A DNA stretch of 62,002 nucleotides. It comes from Anaerosalibacter massiliensis. Its GTDB lineage: Bacteria > Bacillota > Clostridia > Tissierellales > Sporanaerobacteraceae. A program made the translations under genes and the position numbers. The stretch lies in assembly GCA_000751555.1 (NCBI GenBank), contig CCEZ01000009.1:1-62002 (forward strand), in the 5' to 3' direction. The first letter of the stretch is position 1, and each line of letters starts with the position of its first letter. Positions 53,857-62,002 of this stretch are shown piece after piece. The notes under the pieces are model-generated. The model had not been told where the DNA came from. It did not search any database and was given only the letters and a program-made list of their open reading frames with translations.

Positions 53857-54330
53857 TTATAAATATTTTTGTATTTCTATCTTCTTTGCATCTGGAACTA
53901 TCTGTATAGAAACGTTAACATTATGCTCAATCAATTTTTTAAATACTAGTTTTTCATCTTCAGAAACTGAAATATTTTTATACAAAGATTTTCTCCCAGG
54001 CTTAGCTCCCATGCCTCCAACATTTAATTCCTTTATTGGTACCCCATTATCTACAAGACTGAGAACAGTGTCTGGATATTTGACAAGTACCATTACTTTA
54101 TCTCCTTCATCTTCTTTCTTTAACAGGTTTACTGCTTCTTCAATACCATGTACATCTACTTTAACTGTAGATGGAGCTGCTATTTTTAAAACTTTGGCCA
54201 TAAATGGATCACTAGCTACTTCATCATCTACTACTAAAATCCTATTTGCTGATGTTATCTTTGACCATGCAGTAATAACTTGACCATGTATTAACCTATC
54301 ATCTACTCTTGTAAGAACAATATTCTTCAT
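53857..54330 (-). CDS. PTS mannose/fructose/sorbose family IIB component
   Basis: 157 residues. Phosphate relay: active His in VDDRLIHGQVITAW (His15), then the IIB fold with KVMVLVKYPDTVLSLV and NVGGMGAKPGRKSL. Separate from IIA, which is encoded 117 bp upstream beyond a strong hairpin. Confidence 0.95.
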   Translation of the reverse strand: MKNIVLTRVDDRLIHGQVITAWSKITSANRILVVDDEVASDPFMAKVLKIAAPSTVKVDVHGIEEAVNLLKKEDEGDKVMVLVKYPDTVLSLVDNGVPIKELNVGGMGAKPGRKSLYKNISVSEDEKLVFKKLIEHNVNVSIQIVPDAKKIEIQKYL

Positions 54331-54383
54331 TTTTACTCCTCCTAGTAAATATTTTAAATATAAAATATAATTAAATTTTTCGT

Positions 54384-54422
54384 GATATTCCTAGGCCGCA
54401 AAATAATTGGCCTAGGAATATC
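54384..54422 (-). repeat. 14-bp perfect hairpin between IIA and IIB genes
   Basis: GATATTCCTAGGCC (54384-54397) and GGCCTAGGAATATC (54409-54422) form a GC-containing stem with an 11-nt loop in the only long gap of the operon. There is no U run, so it looks like an mRNA stability or processing element rather than a terminator. Confidence 0.75.
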
Positions 54423-54447
54423 TAAAATAATTATTTTATCTAAATCT

Positions 54448-54855
54448 TTAGTACAAATCCTGTTTTATATCCCTTATACTTTCCTTACCTATTTTTAAAC
54501 AATGATTCTTTAAATCAGATAAATTGAGTTCGTCTCTATTTAAAAAAGCTTCTAAAACAATAGGCAAATTAACTCCACTTATACATTCTAGATTGATTGA
54601 ATCATTTAACTTATTTAAATTCTTTGCAATAGTATTGAAAGGACTTCCCCCATATAAGTCAACAAAGACTAAGACGCCTTCCTTACTACTAAGACTTTCT
54701 ATTTGATCCAATACATTAGATTCAAATTTCTCAATATTATCCCCATGTTTAAGTCCTAGTACTTTATAATTATCTTGAGGTCCAACAATGAGCTCAGCAC
54801 TTTTAACTATTTCTTTAGAAAAGTCCCCATGAGTCACTACTAATATGCCAATCAT
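54448..54855 (-). CDS. PTS mannose/fructose/sorbose family IIA component
   Basis: 135 residues with active His in VVTHGDFSKEI (His9). FVDLYGGSPFNTIAKN is typical of EIIA-Man. It accepts phosphate from HPr. It follows the dehydrogenase gene by 30 bp. Confidence 0.94.
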   Translation of the reverse strand: MIGILVVTHGDFSKEIVKSAELIVGPQDNYKVLGLKHGDNIEKFESNVLDQIESLSSKEGVLVFVDLYGGSPFNTIAKNLNKLNDSINLECISGVNLPIVLEAFLNRDELNLSDLKNHCLKIGKESIRDIKQDLY

Positions 54856-54885
54856 AGTACATCCCTCTCTATCAAAAATTTTAGT

Positions 54886-55941
54886 TTAATTATTATTTAT
54901 ATTCACCATGATTTTTCCAAAGAATATATCTCTTTTATGTATCTTTTCAAAGATTTCTGGAAGTTCATCGAGTGTTATACGATGAGTTACAAATGGTGAA
55001 ATTTTAAGTTCTCCTTTTTTCATATAATAGATAGCACTTGTCCACTCTCTTCCTGGAAAAGGATAAGAATTTCCAAACCAAGTTCCTTTTACAGTTAACT
55101 CATTTCTAAGAATCTTCTCAAAATGTACTCTTGAAATATTTACATCGCTATAAGGTACACCTGCATATAAAACAGTTCCCCCTTTTCTTGGCAAAGATAA
55201 TACTTGAGCAGAAGTTAATGGAGTACCAGCAGATTCTATTGCTACATCTACTCCTTTTAAATCTGTCATTTGTCTAACCTTTTCTATACTATCAACTTCT
55301 TTCCCATTTATACATATATCTGCACCAAGTTCCTTAGCAATTTTTAATTTTTCATCAAATACGTCTATTGCTATAACCTTAGTTGCCCCAAATATTTTTG
55401 CCCACTGTATTAATAGTAATCCTATAGGACCTGTACCTAAAATAGCTACTGTATCACCAACTTTAATATTTGCTCTATACATTCCATGGCCTGCTATACA
55501 TGATGGCTCAATACCTGCAGCAGTTTCATAATCTATACCTTTAGGCAATTTTATTAAATTTTTACTGCTTATCTTTACATACTCAGCAAAACAACCTCCT
55601 GCATTTTTATTTCCTATAATCCCCAAATTCTCACATCTGGAAAAAAGTCCTTGTTTACATTGATCACATTTAAAACATGGTAATGATGGACATACTGCTA
55701 CAGCATCTCCAGACTTTATATTCTCCACATTAGTTCCAACCTTTATTACATCCCCTGAAAATTCATGCCCAAATACTTCTCCTGGTATATGAGGTCCTGT
55801 TTTACTATATTTTGATATATCTGAACCACAGATACCTGCAACCTTAACTTTTACTATAACATCATCATCTAAATCAATTTCTGGAATTGGTATATCTTCA
55901 ATTTTTAAGTCTCTAACGTCATAAAATCTAGCAGCTTTCAT
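54886..55941 (-). CDS. Zinc-dependent medium-chain (polyol-type) dehydrogenase
   Basis: 351 residues from ATG 55941 (AAGGAGG upstream; the longer frame lacks a site). MDR family: catalytic zinc in GICGSDISKY and GEVFGHEFSG, structural zinc CxxCxxCxxxxxxxC (CFKCDQCKQGLFSRC), NAD motif LGTGPIGLL. Closest in type to sorbitol, L-iditol or galactitol-1-phosphate dehydrogenases. First gene of the PTS operon, so it probably oxidises the imported hexitol phosphate. The exact substrate is inferred from context. Confidence 0.87.
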   Translation of the reverse strand: MKAARFYDVRDLKIEDIPIPEIDLDDDVIVKVKVAGICGSDISKYSKTGPHIPGEVFGHEFSGDVIKVGTNVENIKSGDAVAVCPSLPCFKCDQCKQGLFSRCENLGIIGNKNAGGCFAEYVKISSKNLIKLPKGIDYETAAGIEPSCIAGHGMYRANIKVGDTVAILGTGPIGLLLIQWAKIFGATKVIAIDVFDEKLKIAKELGADICINGKEVDSIEKVRQMTDLKGVDVAIESAGTPLTSAQVLSLPRKGGTVLYAGVPYSDVNISRVHFEKILRNELTVKGTWFGNSYPFPGREWTSAIYYMKKGELKISPFVTHRITLDELPEIFEKIHKRDIFFGKIMVNINNN

Positions 55942-55985
55942 TATAAACTTCCTCCTTATGTCATTGAATTCTTCGACATAATATA

Positions 55986-56004
55986 GAGCAATAATCATGC
56001 CAAG
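55986..56004 (-). promoter_or_regulatory. Sigma-54 promoter of the PTS operon
   Basis: Minus strand CTTGGCATGATTATTGCTC: TTGGCAT, five bases, TTGCT. It is 45 bp before the dehydrogenase ATG and between that gene and the LevR-type activator. Confidence 0.9.
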
Positions 56005-56107
56005 TATATATACCAAATATTACCAATAGCATTTATTCCTTGATACATCTTATATTTACTATGTTTTTTTACATAAATAAAGTTATTTTTATTCTATAAA
56101 ATATTAT

Positions 56108-56150
56108 CTGTATTAAACTGTGTTAAGTTCTGTATCTTTTGTGTTTTAAA
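56108..56150. promoter_or_regulatory. Four 10-11-bp direct repeats, probable enhancer for the LevR-type activator
   Basis: CTGTATTAAA, CTGTGTTAAGT, CTGTATCTTT and TTGTGTTTTAAA follow each other in helical phase about 105-145 bp upstream of the -24 element, a usual UAS distance. Binding is inferred. Confidence 0.55.
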
Positions 56151-56159
56151 ATATAATAG

Positions 56160-56203
56160 AAATCACTTGTAAAAATTATTTAAACAATTTTTACAAGTGA
56201 TTT
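56160..56203 (-). terminator. Terminator of the LevR-type activator gene
   Basis: AAATCACTTGTAAAAATT and AATTTTTACAAGTGATTT form an 18-bp perfect stem, 20 bp after the stop codon. Confidence 0.8.
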
Positions 56204-56223
56204 CAAAAAATAAATATATCTGT

Positions 56224-59058
56224 TTAATCATTGTCTAATAGTTCAATTATATATGCAATTTCTGTATCAGGAACTTTTATACCAAAGGCCTCTTCAATAT
56301 TTACCAAAGAATTTTTAATTCCTTCATACATAAGTTTCTTAGATTTTATTAAGTTATCTATATCTTTATAAGGTAAAGATTCTTTTTGCAATAATCTTTC
56401 TATCATGCAAGAAACATGAAAAATATACCTTATCTTTAATTGTTCTGAATTGTCAATATTTAATATACCAATTGTTTCAATATATGATTTATTGACGTAA
56501 TTATAAGCTTTAATTGGATTTAAAAAAACCAAAATTTTTTCTAACATTTGAACAAATATATTTTGTTCAGAAACTCTTTTCTTAATATAGTGAGAATCTA
56601 CTCTACCTATTATCCTCTCTATATTTTTTATTCCATCACCTATTATTAACTCATCCATAGAAATAAAAGGGACTCCTGGTATATGTAAATTTACTGTTCC
56701 AACAACAGCTACTATTTCTTCATCCTTATTTTCTCTTAGGATTTCTTTAATATTAGTTTTACTAGTTATATCTAAAGGTTTTATTTTTAAATTATATTCT
56801 CTAACAAAAGGTAATGCATTTTCTAGTAATTCTGCAATTTTTATGGCAGCCCCTTTACCAGTAATACAAGTTGTAAAAATAACCTTTGGCTTAGATATAT
56901 TTGCTTTGTTTTTAATATCATCAGTAATACTTCGCCCTATATATGGATTTATTGTTTCTAACTCCTCTACTAGTTTACTTAAAGTCATCTCTGGCAAGAA
57001 ACTTTTTCTTACAGCTTCTATTACAAGAGGTGTTGAAACATTTTCAATAGAGTTAGTCATAATATTTGTTTTCTTAAAAATAATCTCTGAAAAAGCAGTT
57101 AATGAACCCATATCTACTAATAATAATACTCCCTTTCCCTCATCAACATTCTTTACTTTCTCAATTGCTTCTTCAAGTATATTTTCCACCTTCATATGAA
57201 GAGGCATGTCTATAGATTGACAATGATCAGTATCTAATAAACTATTTGCAACATCAGCAATACTTGAAGCCGTATGGTCTCCATGAGCTAAAACTATTAC
57301 TCCAATTTTTTTACTCTTCTCGTCTAAATCAACTGCACTTAAGAACATTGTTATAAAACCTATTTCCTCTTTTGGTATATTTATCTCCAGTTCTTCTTCT
57401 AATACTTCCCTCATTAGTTTTGCTGCTTTAAATTCCTCAGGATTGTTAATTGCAATCTTGTTTATTTCGTCATTATATATTACTTCTCCTGTAGCTATTC
57501 TCTCCATTAATGCACTTATATGCATAGCTAATCCAATCTTTGCCTTATTACTAAACTTGCGCTTAAGTTTTTGTTCTGCTAATAGTAAAGAAATTTCAAC
57601 AGCATTATAAACTCTTGGACTTATAATTTTAAATAATTCCTCTTTTTCTGGTATTTCTTTTTCTGCATTACATTTTATCAATAGTTCCTTAAAATATTTT
57701 TCTATATCATCATTTATAATTTCATTAATTTTCCCTTCAGAATATCCTTCCTTTCTATAATTGTTATGTTTTTCAATTATTTCTTCATATAAATCGGTGG
57801 ACAAGCTATAATTATCAATTATTATAAACTTTTCACCATTTGTTTTATTAAAAGTATAATAATCTTTTTCATACTTTAAAAGATTTAAAATATCTTCCCT
57901 ATTTTTGTTATAATTTAATAATCCTGAATATATATGTTCAGATAAAAATGGAGTTTCTACATCAATTTGCTTTTTATTATAAGTCTTATAATCTAAAAAC
58001 CCTCTGGCACATAAAAGCTGTATATCACCCTTCAATTGACCTATGTTTCCTTGACAATCATAAAGTAAAAGAGCCCGTAAAACATCCCTATAAACATTTA
58101 TAGGAACATCTACATTATTAACTTCCTCTTTAAAAAAATTTTCAATAAGTTCTAATCTTTCAGAAAGACCTCTTTCAGATAAGGATGGAAGTCTAATAAT
58201 CATAGGAATTCTTCTTAAAAATGTTTTCAACAGTGTAGAGTTTATATCCTCTGTTGTTGCACCTATTATAAGTATATCTGCCTCTCTATATGTTTCAGTT
58301 TCACCTAATTTCCTATATATTTTTTTATCCATAAGTAAGAACAACATTTCCTGTCCTTCAGGAGGTAATCTATGTATCTCATCTAGTAATATTATTCCAC
58401 CATCTGCCTTTTCAATTAAACCCTGTTTATCCCTATCTGCTCCAGTAAAAGCTCCTTTAGCATGCCCAAAAAGTTGAGATAAAATCAACTGTGGATTCTC
58501 AGCATATTCAGAACAGTTAAATACAATAAATTCCGATTTCTCATCGATGATTTTAGAAAAAATAGCGTATCTATACATCATTTGAGCAAAAGTACTTTTA
58601 CCTACACCAGTATCTCCTGTTATAAGAGTATGAAGGCCTTTTGGAGGATATAATATAGCAGCTTTAGCTTGTTTAATAGGTAATTCTAAACTCCCTTTAG
58701 ATCCTATTATCTTTTCAAATGGATCTTGAAATATGTCTTTTGATATGTTTTTCTTTTCTTTAGACTTTTCAAATAACTCAGCTAATGAGTGAAATATATT
58801 TTGTCTATGTAAATCAAGCTCTGTCATTTCTTCTAATTTTTTTCTATCTATAAAACGAACAGGTCTGCCAATAATTTTAATAGCTTTTCCTTCCTTAACT
58901 AAAATGTTTAACTCTCTACTTACATTACTTCTACCTATTCCTGTGATATTTGAAATAGTTGTAGTAGTAAATCCTGTATTTTCTTCTTTCAAATCATTTA
59001 AAGTCATATCTTCTGATAAAGACTTTAATGCCATGAATATTTTTTCTTTTCTAGTCAC
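56224..59058 (-). CDS. LevR-family sigma-54 activator with PRD and PTS domains
   Basis: 944 residues. A winged HTH (about 1-75) is followed by an AAA+ domain (about 112-350) with Walker A GDTGVGKST (148-156) and the intact sigma-54 loop GAFTGA (202-207). PRD1 (conserved His513), an EIIA-Man-like domain (VLAHGDH, His592), an EIIB-like domain (FTTCITGKG, Cys731) and PRD2 (His881) complete it. Phosphorylation of these by the PTS normally makes such regulators respond to substrate flux and to HPr. It controls the PTS/dehydrogenase operon just downstream through the sigma-54 promoter. GTG start with GAAAGGATG upstream. Confidence 0.94.
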   Translation of the reverse strand: MTRKEKIFMALKSLSEDMTLNDLKEENTGFTTTTISNITGIGRSNVSRELNILVKEGKAIKIIGRPVRFIDRKKLEEMTELDLHRQNIFHSLAELFEKSKEKKNISKDIFQDPFEKIIGSKGSLELPIKQAKAAILYPPKGLHTLITGDTGVGKSTFAQMMYRYAIFSKIIDEKSEFIVFNCSEYAENPQLILSQLFGHAKGAFTGADRDKQGLIEKADGGIILLDEIHRLPPEGQEMLFLLMDKKIYRKLGETETYREADILIIGATTEDINSTLLKTFLRRIPMIIRLPSLSERGLSERLELIENFFKEEVNNVDVPINVYRDVLRALLLYDCQGNIGQLKGDIQLLCARGFLDYKTYNKKQIDVETPFLSEHIYSGLLNYNKNREDILNLLKYEKDYYTFNKTNGEKFIIIDNYSLSTDLYEEIIEKHNNYRKEGYSEGKINEIINDDIEKYFKELLIKCNAEKEIPEKEELFKIISPRVYNAVEISLLLAEQKLKRKFSNKAKIGLAMHISALMERIATGEVIYNDEINKIAINNPEEFKAAKLMREVLEEELEINIPKEEIGFITMFLSAVDLDEKSKKIGVIVLAHGDHTASSIADVANSLLDTDHCQSIDMPLHMKVENILEEAIEKVKNVDEGKGVLLLVDMGSLTAFSEIIFKKTNIMTNSIENVSTPLVIEAVRKSFLPEMTLSKLVEELETINPYIGRSITDDIKNKANISKPKVIFTTCITGKGAAIKIAELLENALPFVREYNLKIKPLDITSKTNIKEILRENKDEEIVAVVGTVNLHIPGVPFISMDELIIGDGIKNIERIIGRVDSHYIKKRVSEQNIFVQMLEKILVFLNPIKAYNYVNKSYIETIGILNIDNSEQLKIRYIFHVSCMIERLLQKESLPYKDIDNLIKSKKLMYEGIKNSLVNIEEAFGIKVPDTEIAYIIELLDND

Positions 59059-59190
59059 ATTATCATCCTTTCATAATCTGCATAAAACCTTAAGACAAAA
59101 CAAGAGTTAATATAAAAAAGTCTTTTATTTCTAAAATAATTAAAATTACTATTTTTCTAATTCAATATGTTTCTCTTGTTAAGAGCATAT

Positions 59191-59224
59191 AAAAAACACC
59201 CTTTATAATCAAGGATGTTTTTTT
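59191..59224 (-). terminator. Terminator of the small membrane protein gene
   Basis: AAAAAACACCCTT and AAGGATGTTTTTT form a stem with one mismatch; T run on the minus strand. Confidence 0.7.
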
Positions 59225-59227
59225 ATA

Positions 59228-59401
59228 TTATTTAGTCTTATAATACATCGGGTTTACCTTAATCTTTGTTGATCCAAGTGAAGAATTTTTACTTTTTCCC
59301 TTATTTTTCGAAAGTTTAAAATCTTCCTTAATATCTTTGTATGCATATGCTAGAAAAGCGAGTATAAATATTAACATAAAAATAGAAATAATGTATTTCA
59401 T
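59228..59401 (-). CDS. 57-residue single-pass membrane protein
   Basis: ATG 59401 has GGTGGTGACT upstream. Translation gives one N-terminal helix (KYIISIFMLIFILAFLAYAY) and a basic polar tail ending KVNPMYYKTK. It has its own terminator and sits between the LevR activator and L25. No family is recognised; likely real because of ribosome site, length and terminator, but unproven. Confidence 0.6.
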   Translation of the reverse strand: MKYIISIFMLIFILAFLAYAYKDIKEDFKLSKNKGKSKNSSLGSTKIKVNPMYYKTK

Positions 59402-59495
59402 AGGATAGTCACCACCAGTTCAACACATTATTTCTATTTATTATATCAGATATCAATATTTATTTCCATAAAAAACATTTAATTTACATAATATT

Positions 59496-60143
59496 TTATT
59501 CTTCGTCAGCTTCTTTTTCATCCTCTTCGCCAATCACTTCTACTTCTGGCATTTCTTCGTCTAATTCCCCATCTTCTTCCTCTTGTTGAGTTGGTTCTGT
59601 TAGTATAGCTATTGGATCTTTTAAGTCATCTAAGATAGTTACATTTTCATCTTTAGCTATATCTAGATCCTCAATAAGTAATGGAGTATTTAAATCAATT
59701 CCAGAAACATCTGCTTCAACTAATTGAGGAATATATGCTGGTAAACATTCAATTTCAACTTCATCAATTTGTTGAACCAATATAGTATCTACTGATTCAA
59801 CTTTTTCTCTACCTACTATTGTAATAGGTACAACAAGTTTAACCTTTTCATCCATACGAAGTTTTTGAAAATCCACATGAAGATACTCGTTTTTTATTGG
59901 GTGTTCTTGTATTTCTTTTATTATTACTGGAAGTACTTTGCCATCTACTCCTAAATCAATCAAAGATGATGATCCATATCTTCTCAATACTTTTCTAAAT
60001 TCTGATTCACGTACTTTTACAGCTTGTGTTTCCATTCCTCTTCCATATACTATTCCTGGAATAAATCCATTCTTTCTTAATTGTCTAGAACGATTTTTTC
60101 CTATCTCGCTTCTTAACTCCGCAGCCATTTTAACTTCTGCCAT
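59496..60143 (-). CDS. rplY: 50S ribosomal protein L25 (general stress protein Ctc type)
   Basis: 215 residues. N-terminal L25 domain (about 1-95; ELRSEIGKNRSRQLRKNGFIPGIVYG), C-terminal beta domain (about 96-190), and a very acidic tail of E and D (about 190-215). Binds 5S rRNA. ATG after AAGGAGGC. Independent unit. Confidence 0.95.
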   Translation of the reverse strand: MAEVKMAAELRSEIGKNRSRQLRKNGFIPGIVYGRGMETQAVKVRESEFRKVLRRYGSSSLIDLGVDGKVLPVIIKEIQEHPIKNEYLHVDFQKLRMDEKVKLVVPITIVGREKVESVDTILVQQIDEVEIECLPAYIPQLVEADVSGIDLNTPLLIEDLDIAKDENVTILDDLKDPIAILTEPTQQEEEDGELDEEMPEVEVIGEEDEKEADEE

Positions 60144-60246
60144 TTTTATAGCCTCCTTAATATATTATTCAAAATATATTTTGAATTTTATAATATATCA
60201 TTAGTTATATCAGAAAAGCAAGATATTTGCAAATTTCATTAATTTT

Positions 60247-60507
60247 TCACAATATTACTTGAAGTATAAGTAATAGAATTATTCCTGGAATCCCTAAAAA
60301 TCCTACAATTAATGCATTTAAAGGATTTATCACTATAGATAGTCCAAAAATTCCTCCAACAAGATTTACTACAAATAATATTATTCCGCCTAATATACCA
60401 TTTATTATTAACTTGCCTATTATTTTTATAGGAATAACCAATAGCATTCCAATTAAATATAAAAGTACAAGTCCAAAAGCATAAGCAAGTATCACGCTAA
60501 ATCCCAT
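60247..60507 (-). CDS. bofA: Pro-sigma-K processing inhibitor BofA
   Basis: 86 residues, several short hydrophobic segments. The C-terminal SIVINPLNALIVGFLGIPGIILLL is diagnostic. BofA holds the SpoIVFB protease silent until the forespore signal arrives. In bacilli it is next to yaaL (recR-yaaL-bofA), as here. Confidence 0.93.
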   Translation of the reverse strand: MGFSVILAYAFGLVLLYLIGMLLVIPIKIIGKLIINGILGGIILFVVNLVGGIFGLSIVINPLNALIVGFLGIPGIILLLILQVIL

Positions 60508-60560
60508 ATATATATCCCCCCTACTATATGTTTATACTATTATATAATAAGGAGGGAAAT

Positions 60561-60863
60561 TTACAAATATTTTTTTGATTTAATACCCTTTTTTTTAGCT
60601 TGTTTTAAAAAATAGATATATTTTATTTTACAGGCTTCTATTTCATATATAGCATGATCTATTAAATCTGGATCTGTAACAGATTCAAAATATCTTTCCT
60701 TACTTTTCCACTCCTTAAAAGCTTCTTTTATATTGTTTACTATCTCTTGTTCCTCTGTTAATGCCTTTTTTCCAGTAGATTCTTTAAGTCTATCAGACAT
60801 TACTTTAACCGACTCCATTATTTTATTTGCCTTTTCCCTATAATTTTCTTTCTTCTCATCCAT
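60561..60863 (-). CDS. DUF2508 protein (YaaL)
   Basis: 100 residues from ATG 60863 (GGGGGATTATC upstream). Helical protein with EWKSKERYFESVTDPDLIDHAIYEIEACKIKYIYFLKQAK typical of YaaL (quoted here in parts: FESVTDPDLIDHAIYEIEA and KYIYFLKQAKKKG). Function unknown. It is 53 bp before bofA, so possibly coexpressed. Confidence 0.9.
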   Translation of the reverse strand: MDEKKENYREKANKIMESVKVMSDRLKESTGKKALTEEQEIVNNIKEAFKEWKSKERYFESVTDPDLIDHAIYEIEACKIKYIYFLKQAKKKGIKSKKYL

Positions 60864-60931
60864 GATAATCCCCCACTTTCTTCTATTAATATATATCTTT
60901 GACAAAAAATATAGGGATTATACTTAATAAG

Positions 60932-61669
60932 TTATTCTAACCACATCTTGACTCCTTCTTTTATAGAATAAGCAATTTTTCTCTTATATTTGTCGTTTTT
61001 AAGTAGTACATTGTCTTCAGGATTAGTTATAAATCCTATTTCTACTAACACCCCAGTACATTCTGTTTCTCTTAGTATAAAATAATCTTCTGGAAGAACC
61101 TTAGCTTTCAACTCCTCACTTTTCAAAAATTTTTCATATACATTTACATCTATTGATTTACAAATACTCCTTGCTAACTCCTGACTCTCCTTTGAACTGG
61201 GATAATAATATACTTGAATACCTCTAGCAGTAGTTTTTTTACTTGAATTAACATGAATACTTACAAAAGCCTTTGGTTTGTTTTTATTTATAATAGATTT
61301 TCTTGCATTTAAATCCCTTCTATATCTAGAAGCATTGATACTACTAAAATCCTCTAAGGATTCATCTTCCTCCCTTGTCATAATTACATTAAATCCATCT
61401 TTCATCAACTCTTCTTTTAAGTATAAAGCTACATCTAAATTAATATCTTTTTCAAGAAGTCCTCCCTTATCCCCTGTTCCTCCATCAATTCCCCCATGAC
61501 CTGGATCTATTATAATTTTTTCTCCAGAACTATGCTTGAAAATTTCAGTTGAGTTAAATCCATTAAAAAAAGCTATAATTATAATAGCTAATATTATAAT
61601 TAATATTAAACTAATTATCTTTTTATTCAATTTTATTACATAAATTCTTGCTCTTTTTTTGATTTTCAT
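60932..61669 (-). CDS. cwlD: Germination-specific N-acetylmuramoyl-L-alanine amidase CwlD
   Basis: 245 residues from ATG 61669 (AGGATG upstream). One membrane anchor (about 15-36), then an Amidase_3 domain with zinc/catalytic sites IDPGHGGIDGG, EKDINLDV, VSIHVNSS and VEIGFITN. CwlD removes peptides from muramic acid for delta-lactam formation in cortex, the substrate later cut by SleB. It is unlike the SpoIID-fused amidase, which lacks an anchor. Confidence 0.92.
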   Translation of the reverse strand: MKIKKRARIYVIKLNKKIISLILIIILAIIIIAFFNGFNSTEIFKHSSGEKIIIDPGHGGIDGGTGDKGGLLEKDINLDVALYLKEELMKDGFNVIMTREEDESLEDFSSINASRYRRDLNARKSIINKNKPKAFVSIHVNSSKKTTARGIQVYYYPSSKESQELARSICKSIDVNVYEKFLKSEELKAKVLPEDYFILRETECTGVLVEIGFITNPEDNVLLKNDKYKRKIAYSIKEGVKMWLE

Positions 61670-61770
61670 ATAAAACATCCTCATATATTTAAAATAGATA
61701 TATCCTCTTTTCTATATCTATTTAATATCTAGAGAATATAGACCTTAAATAATAAAATACAAAAAAATAA

Positions 61771-61794
61771 AACTGAGCAATCATTAGCTCAGTT
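61771..61794 (-). terminator. Terminator of a short transcription unit upstream of cwlD
   Basis: AACTGAGC and GCTCAGTT pair around an 8-nt loop; on the minus strand TTTTATTTTTTT follows. It closes a short region with a possible promoter near 61908. Confidence 0.75.
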
Positions 61795-61798
61795 AAAA

Positions 61799-61840
61799 TT
61801 AAAAATATCTTCTTCTAGCAAAATTTACAAACTTAGACAC
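61799..61840 (-). CDS. Possible 13-residue ORF
   Basis: GTG 61840 preceded by AGAGGTGAGGTT, then MSKFVNFARRRYF and TAA, followed at once by a strong terminator. A TATAAT lies near 61907-61912 on the minus strand. The unit is about 130 nt, so it may be a small RNA, a leader or a micropeptide. The shape suggests a real transcript, but coding is weakly supported. Confidence 0.35.
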   Translation of the reverse strand: MSKFVNFARRRYF

Positions 61841-62002
61841 AACCTCACCTCTTAATTTAATTATTTTTATAAAAACCCTTTCCAAACTTACACGCACAGC
61901 TTAATTAATTATAGTATATCCTATACGTACAAGTTTGCCAGGTGAGGAACTGAGGATAGTTTTTTATCCCATTCTATTGAAATAAAAAGATGGGGCTGTT
62001 TC

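Overview
The window looks like the chromosome of an AT-rich, anaerobic, endospore-forming Firmicute, most plausibly an amino-acid-fermenting clostridium of the Tissierellia type. Evidence: very low GC, many dedicated sporulation and germination genes (sleB-ypeB, spoIIR, a gerA-type operon, sipL, two spmAB pairs, bofA, gin, cwlD), a selenocysteine-containing HesB-like gene, sigma-54 activators, and what may be the start of a lysine-fermentation operon at the left edge. Almost every gene is on the minus strand. Read from right to left, the core order yaaL-bofA ... gin-yaaO-tmk-darA-holB-ricT-trmN6-rsmI-abrB ... metG-tatD-(yabE)-rnmV-ksgA ... veg ... ispE is the origin-proximal block of Bacillus subtilis, so the replication origin probably lies beyond the right edge.

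Layout by region. 1-2.6 kb: a sigma-54 promoter with an upstream palindrome, its PAS-AAA+-HTH activator, and murI. 2.6-13.8 kb: ypeB/sleB, spoIIR, the gerAC-AB-AA operon with a small 2-TM partner, ispE, sipL, an orphan structured RNA candidate, an L,D-transpeptidase and veg. 13.9-17.9 kb: a SpoIID-amidase fusion, an H-NOX chemoreceptor with an intact oxygen-binding pocket, then a cluster of nested palindromes. 18-28.2 kb: ldcA-spmB-spmA, mgtE with a translated leader ORF, mrp, a HesB-like selenoprotein, a YvlD-type membrane protein, a DUF1858 protein, dhaKLM, two mini-glutaredoxins, comFB and an ArsR regulator. 28.2-36 kb: an acidic 34-residue-repeat protein, ksgA-rnmV-tatD-metG with a Met T-box, a Met/Pro/Tyr-rich small protein and a G5-3D cell-wall protein. 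36-47.5 kb: a second spmAB, herA-nurA, abrB, rsmI, trmN6, a ferredoxin, ricT, holB, two tandem darA genes, tmk, a decarboxylase and gin. 47.6-52 kb: an AmmeMemoRadiSam operon and yjiH. 52-59 kb: a sigma-54-controlled mannose-family PTS/dehydrogenase operon and its LevR-type activator. 59.2-62 kb: a small membrane protein, L25, bofA, yaaL, cwlD and a tiny transcription unit.

The genes form a few working sets: spore formation and exit (SpoIIR, SipL, CwlD, SpmAB, SleB/YpeB, GerABC), sigma factor timing (BofA, Gin), ribosome and tRNA maintenance (KsgA, RnmV, RsmI, MetG, L25), c-di-AMP signalling (DarA), Fe-S and redox handling (Mrp, Sec-HesB, RicT, ferredoxin, mini-glutaredoxins), and regulated carbon and nitrogen use (two sigma-54 circuits, DhaKLM). 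Several genes are small or interrupted and easy to miss: the HesB-like selenoprotein, the ferredoxin, Gin, the mgtE leader ORF, a 57-residue membrane protein and a 13-codon ORF. The most noteworthy items are the O2-type H-NOX chemoreceptor, the selenoprotein, the mgtE uORF, the structured orphan RNA, the nested palindromes, the SpoIID-amidase fusion, and two hairpins that bury the Shine-Dalgarno of the next gene.
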